Shown here piece by piece: positions 61,299-64,000 of a stretch of 64,000 nt of DNA. Position numbers and translations under genes: made by a program. The DNA is from Pseudomonas indica NBRC 103045 (GTDB lineage Bacteria; Pseudomonadota; Gammaproteobacteria; Pseudomonadales; Pseudomonadaceae). The DNA lies in contig NZ_BDAC01000002.1 of the NCBI RefSeq assembly GCF_002091635.1, positions 372,001-436,000 of the forward strand, in the 5' to 3' direction. Numbering within the stretch: position 1 is the stretch's first letter; each line of letters opens with the position of its first letter. The notes under the pieces were generated by a model. It saw only the letters and a program-made list of their open reading frames with translations, was not told the DNA's origin and ran no database searches.

Positions 61299-61732
61299 CA
61301 ACGTTTTTCCAGATTCGCCAGAATCCGGGCGTGAACCTGCTGGCAACGACGCAGTTCTTCCTCGTCGATGCCGGAAAACAGCTCTTCACGCAGTTGGGTG
61401 GAAATCGCTTCGATCTTCTCGATCAACGGGCGCGCCTCGGGACTGAGGGTGATCTTCTTCGCCCGGCGATCCTCCAGCACGGCCTGCCGGCGGACCAGGC
61501 CCTGGGCCTCGAGGCTGTCCAGCAGACGCGCCAGGGTCGGGCCTTCGACGCCCACGCTCTGGGCCAGCTCACGCTGGGTCGGCGGCTCCTGGAAGCGGGC
61601 CAGGTGCAGGAGCACCAGCCACCTCGCCTGGGACAGCCCTAGGCCGACGAGGCGGCGGTCCAGCTCGGCCCGCCAGGCACGGGAAAGCTGGGCCAATTGC
61701 ATGGCGAAACGGTGTTGATCGGGATAGGACAT
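61298..61732 (-). CDS. MarR-family repressor
   Basis: A 144-residue winged-helix regulator with the MarR fold (QARWLVLLHLARFQEPPTQR, ELAQSVGVEGPTLARLLDSL and the wing VLEDRRAKKITLS). I start at the ATG at 61732; the longer TTG-initiated frame would run into the operator. It is the first gene of a two-gene operon with the MFS transporter and probably represses it until a drug or lipophilic ligand binds. A palindromic TTAG-N4-CTAA lies 34 bases upstream. Confidence 0.9.
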   Translation of the reverse strand: MSYPDQHRFAMQLAQLSRAWRAELDRRLVGLGLSQARWLVLLHLARFQEPPTQRELAQSVGVEGPTLARLLDSLEAQGLVRRQAVLEDRRAKKITLSPEARPLIEKIEAISTQLREELFSGIDEEELRRCQQVHARILANLEKR

Positions 61733-61765
61733 GCGGAGACTCTTGGCTAACTTCAAAATCAATTA

Positions 61766-61777
61766 TTAGTCAGCTAA
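61766..61777. promoter_or_regulatory. Candidate MarR operator
   Basis: TTAGTCAGCTAA is an inverted repeat (TTAG/CTAA, four-base centre) in AT-rich DNA, with a related TTAGCC on the RNA strand 18 bases nearer the start. It suits a MarR dimer; binding is inferred. Confidence 0.45.
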
Positions 61778-61859
61778 CCATAGCCACGGAGACGGAGCAA
61801 GCTTTCCCAGCCCCTGCACACCCCTCCATTGACATCGCGCAACAAAATCGCGCCGTACG

Positions 61860-63026
61860 CTACAGCATGGCCCGATTGCGGCCGTCCGCCTTGGCCAGGT
61901 AAAGCGCCCGGTCGGCACGTTCGTAAAGCTGGCTGAGATTGTCCTGCTCCGTGGGCTGCAAGCAGGCCACACCGATGGACATGGTCACCACCTTGGCGGT
62001 GTCCGAACGATCATGGGGAATGGCCTCGGCTTCCAGCGCAGCGCGCAAGGCTTCGGCGCGCCGCAGCGCCTCGCTCTCCTCGATGTCGTACAGCAGCACG
62101 GCGAATTCCTCGCCGCCCATGCGCACGGCCATGTCCAGAGGCCGCCGCGCCGCGCTCTCCAGCACCAGCCCGACACGCTGCAGCGCCTTGTCCCCCGCCT
62201 GGTGTCCGTATCGATCGTTGTACGCCTTGAAGTGATCGATATCGCACAGCAACAGCGCCACGGAGAGTTTCTCGCGCTGGGCATGCCGCCACAGCCGCTC
62301 CAACTGGCGATTGAAACTGCGGCGGTTGTGCAGTCCGGTGAGGCTGTCGTGGTCAGCCAGGACCCGCATCAGCCGGCTGACCAGGAAATGCTGTCGCGAC
62401 TTGAACTCGAGGAGATAACAGCCCAGGGCGCCGATCAGGTTGCCGAAGGCCAGGAATAGCACGTTGTTGATCAGCCGGGCCGCGGGCAACCCGGCCAGCA
62501 GTTCGAAGCCGACATAAGCCAGCAGCACGGCCAGGGCGCAGGCCAGGGCTTCGCTCAGGCGCAGGCCGACCAGGAAATAGGCCGCCATGCTCACCAGCAG
62601 CAGCCCTTCGTAGGGGTAGCCCGGATCGCTGCGGTGCGCGAGAGCCACCACCGCGGCCGCCCCCAGGCCGAAGGCCAGGATGCACACCAGGCTCAGCGGT
62701 AGCAGCAGGTAAATATGGCGCCGCTGCATCATCAACCAGGCGCAGATCACCAGCAGGACCAGCACCAGGAGCCGGATGCCGATCATCCCCCATCGAGCAC
62801 CATCGCTGATCAGCAGTTGGTCCAGAACGGCGAAGGCCAGCCAGAAGAGAATGCCGACTCCCAGGGCGATACGCTTCAGCTCGAAGCCGTCTTCCAGCAT
62901 GAACTCGCGGTATTCGCGTTCGAGGGGGCGGGAGAAACGCAACAGGCGAAAGCCCGATGCGAGCTGGTCGGCATAGGGATTGGGGCGAACGTCATCTAGC
63001 CAGGCAGGACGGGGCGACAACTTCAT
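61860..63026 (-). CDS. hsbD: HsbD-like membrane diguanylate cyclase
   Basis: A 388-residue protein with five or six membrane helices (about 50-205) and a C-terminal GGDEF domain (about 225-388). The active-site motif is RMGGEEFAVLL (GGEEF variant, active in many cyclases), and an inhibitory I-site RPLD lies five residues before it, so product inhibition is expected. The location between marR and recQ agrees with what I recall for HsbD in P. aeruginosa, where it acts with HsbA in the HptB pathway. The ATG at 63026 follows AGAAGAGGT. Confidence 0.9.
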   Translation of the reverse strand: MKLSPRPAWLDDVRPNPYADQLASGFRLLRFSRPLEREYREFMLEDGFELKRIALGVGILFWLAFAVLDQLLISDGARWGMIGIRLLVLVLLVICAWLMMQRRHIYLLLPLSLVCILAFGLGAAAVVALAHRSDPGYPYEGLLLVSMAAYFLVGLRLSEALACALAVLLAYVGFELLAGLPAARLINNVLFLAFGNLIGALGCYLLEFKSRQHFLVSRLMRVLADHDSLTGLHNRRSFNRQLERLWRHAQREKLSVALLLCDIDHFKAYNDRYGHQAGDKALQRVGLVLESAARRPLDMAVRMGGEEFAVLLYDIEESEALRRAEALRAALEAEAIPHDRSDTAKVVTMSIGVACLQPTEQDNLSQLYERADRALYLAKADGRNRAML

Positions 63027-63105
63027 ACCTCTTCTCTTGGAGGCCTGGACACACCTTAGCCGCTTTGCCGAGGCAGCCACAAGCTGACCGCCTCCCCGCC
63101 TCGTC

Positions 63106-64000
63106 TCAGACTTCGAACTCCGCCTGCAACGCGGCCCTCACGCAATGCAGCACACCGTCCGGAACGCGACCGGCGAACAGGTCGGCGATTTCCGCCACCG
63201 GCGGCAGCTCGCCCTCGCCATCGAGGAAGGCATCCTGGATCTCGCCCAGCAATTCTTCCGGCAGGTCGAGCGCCTGCTCCAGGCTCAACTGCTGCCGCCC
63301 GATGGCCTCGGCCAGTAGGCTGTAGACGTTCTTTTCGGTGCAATTCAGCTGGCGGGCGATCTGCGCCGGCGTCATGCCGGCGGACGCCAGGCTGATCAAC
63401 TCGTGGCGCAGATCGGTGACAGCCCGCGGCGCCTCCGCCTTGCCGTTGAGCACTTCGAGGAAGGCTTCGCCGTAGCGCTCCAGCTTGCGCGCACCGACAC
63501 CGCTGACCCGTGCCATCTCCGCCAGGGTCGATGGCCGGCTGCGCAGCATTTCCAGCAAGGTCGCGTCGGGGAAGATGACGTAGGGCGGTACCGAATGCTC
63601 CTCGGCCAGCTTGCGGCGCAGGGCCCGCAGGGCTTCCCACTGCTCGCGTTCCTCGCCCCGCACCAGTTGGCTGGCGGCGCTGGAGGAGGCTTTCGGCGCC
63701 TGCGGCTTCAGATCGCGGCGCAGCTGCAATTCAACCTCGCCACGCAACAGCGGCCGGCAACTGTTGGAGAGGCGCAACCCGCCGAAACCATCCAGGTCCA
63801 CGTCGGCCAGCCCGCGCGCCACCAACTGGCGGTACAGCGAACGCCATTCGCCCTCGGACAGCGACTTGCCGACGCCGAATACCGACAGATGCTGGTGCCC
63901 CGGCCCCCGGACCTTCTCGTTGTCGCGGCCGAGGAGGATGTCGACCAGATGGCCGACACCGTAACGCTGGCCACTGCGGTAGATCGCCGACAGCGCCTGA
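63106..64000 (-). CDS. recQ: ATP-dependent DNA helicase RecQ (5' part outside the window)
   Basis: The C-terminal 297 residues are in the window. They contain the end of the RQC winged helix (ALSAIYRSGQRYGVGHLVDI, HLSVFGVGKSLSEGEWRSLY), the HRDC domain (LRALRRKLAEEHSVPPYVIF, ARVSGVGARKLERYGEAFL) and a C-terminal helix-turn-helix-like tail (MTPAQIARQLNCTEKNVYSL). The helicase core with Walker motifs lies beyond base 64000. RecQ unwinds DNA in the RecF pathway. The reading frame is open through the window edge. Confidence 0.95.
   Translation of the reverse strand, partial: QALSAIYRSGQRYGVGHLVDILLGRDNEKVRGPGHQHLSVFGVGKSLSEGEWRSLYRQLVARGLADVDLDGFGGLRLSNSCRPLLRGEVELQLRRDLKPQAPKASSSAASQLVRGEEREQWEALRALRRKLAEEHSVPPYVIFPDATLLEMLRSRPSTLAEMARVSGVGARKLERYGEAFLEVLNGKAEAPRAVTDLRHELISLASAGMTPAQIARQLNCTEKNVYSLLAEAIGRQQLSLEQALDLPEELLGEIQDAFLDGEGELPPVAEIADLFAGRVPDGVLHCVRAALQAEFEV

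Overview
The window is GC-rich chromosomal DNA from a Pseudomonas, probably close to the P. aeruginosa group. This rests on gene blocks whose content and order I recall from P. aeruginosa: alkB2-gntR-smc-zipA-ligA, dnaX-ybaB-recR-acyl-CoA dehydrogenase, a BVMO/SDR pair, cyaB-agt-plcP-araC-csaA, and plpD-fimV-like-marR-hsbD-recQ. Many Pseudomonas-type REP palindromes lie between genes. No prophage, integrase, transposase gene, tRNA, rRNA operon or CRISPR array was seen. The species is an inference.

Layout. (1) 1-6171: signalling genes. The tail of a histidine kinase, a CheY/Rcp1-type regulator and a REC-PAS-PAS-LOV-GGDEF-EAL-REC protein (candidate blue-light c-di-GMP enzyme) converge on an operon of a response regulator, a CheC-like phosphatase and a PAS histidine kinase. 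(2) 6494-9744: FabR-like TetR regulator, Baeyer-Villiger monooxygenase and SDR. (3) 9761-12468: arsenate-resistance cassette arsR-gapdh-arsJ. (4) 12562-19015: acyl-CoA dehydrogenase, recR, a DJ-1/PfpI gene, ybaB, dnaX, a periplasmic binding protein and the 4.5S (SRP) RNA gene. (5) 19204-20838: a chemoreceptor.

(6) 21092-34140: a complete Tad/Flp pilus operon read leftwards (flp, tadV, an AAA+ ATPase, rcpC, rcpA, a small lipoprotein, tadG, two tadE-like genes, tadZ, tadA, tadB, tadC, tadD). A 156-bp MITE-like element sits between tadB and tadC. A divergent AraC-type regulator with a degenerate receiver domain (34609-35478) faces it across an AT-rich intergenic region carrying direct repeats.

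(7) 35622-37174: a secreted protein of unknown function, an HU protein, and a DUF3077-like small gene behind a structured leader with its own promoter, hairpins and an intrinsic terminator. (8) 37345-46266: ligA, zipA, smc and a GntR regulator, with alkB divergent from the latter. (9) 46555-54723: TyrR/PhhR-type sigma54 regulator, adenylate cyclase cyaB, a CsrA paralogue, the agt-plcP glycolipid pair behind a Pho box, an AraC regulator, csaA, a DMT exporter and a small secreted protein. (10) 54987-64000: SelW-like Rdx protein, plpD, a short FimV-like protein, an MFS/MarR pair, an hsbD-like diguanylate cyclase and the 3' part of recQ.

The most interesting points are the LOV-containing c-di-GMP protein, the attenuator-like leader before the DUF3077-like gene, the extra ATPase and pseudo-receiver regulator of the tad locus, the MITE inside the tad operon, and the Pho box before plcP-agt.
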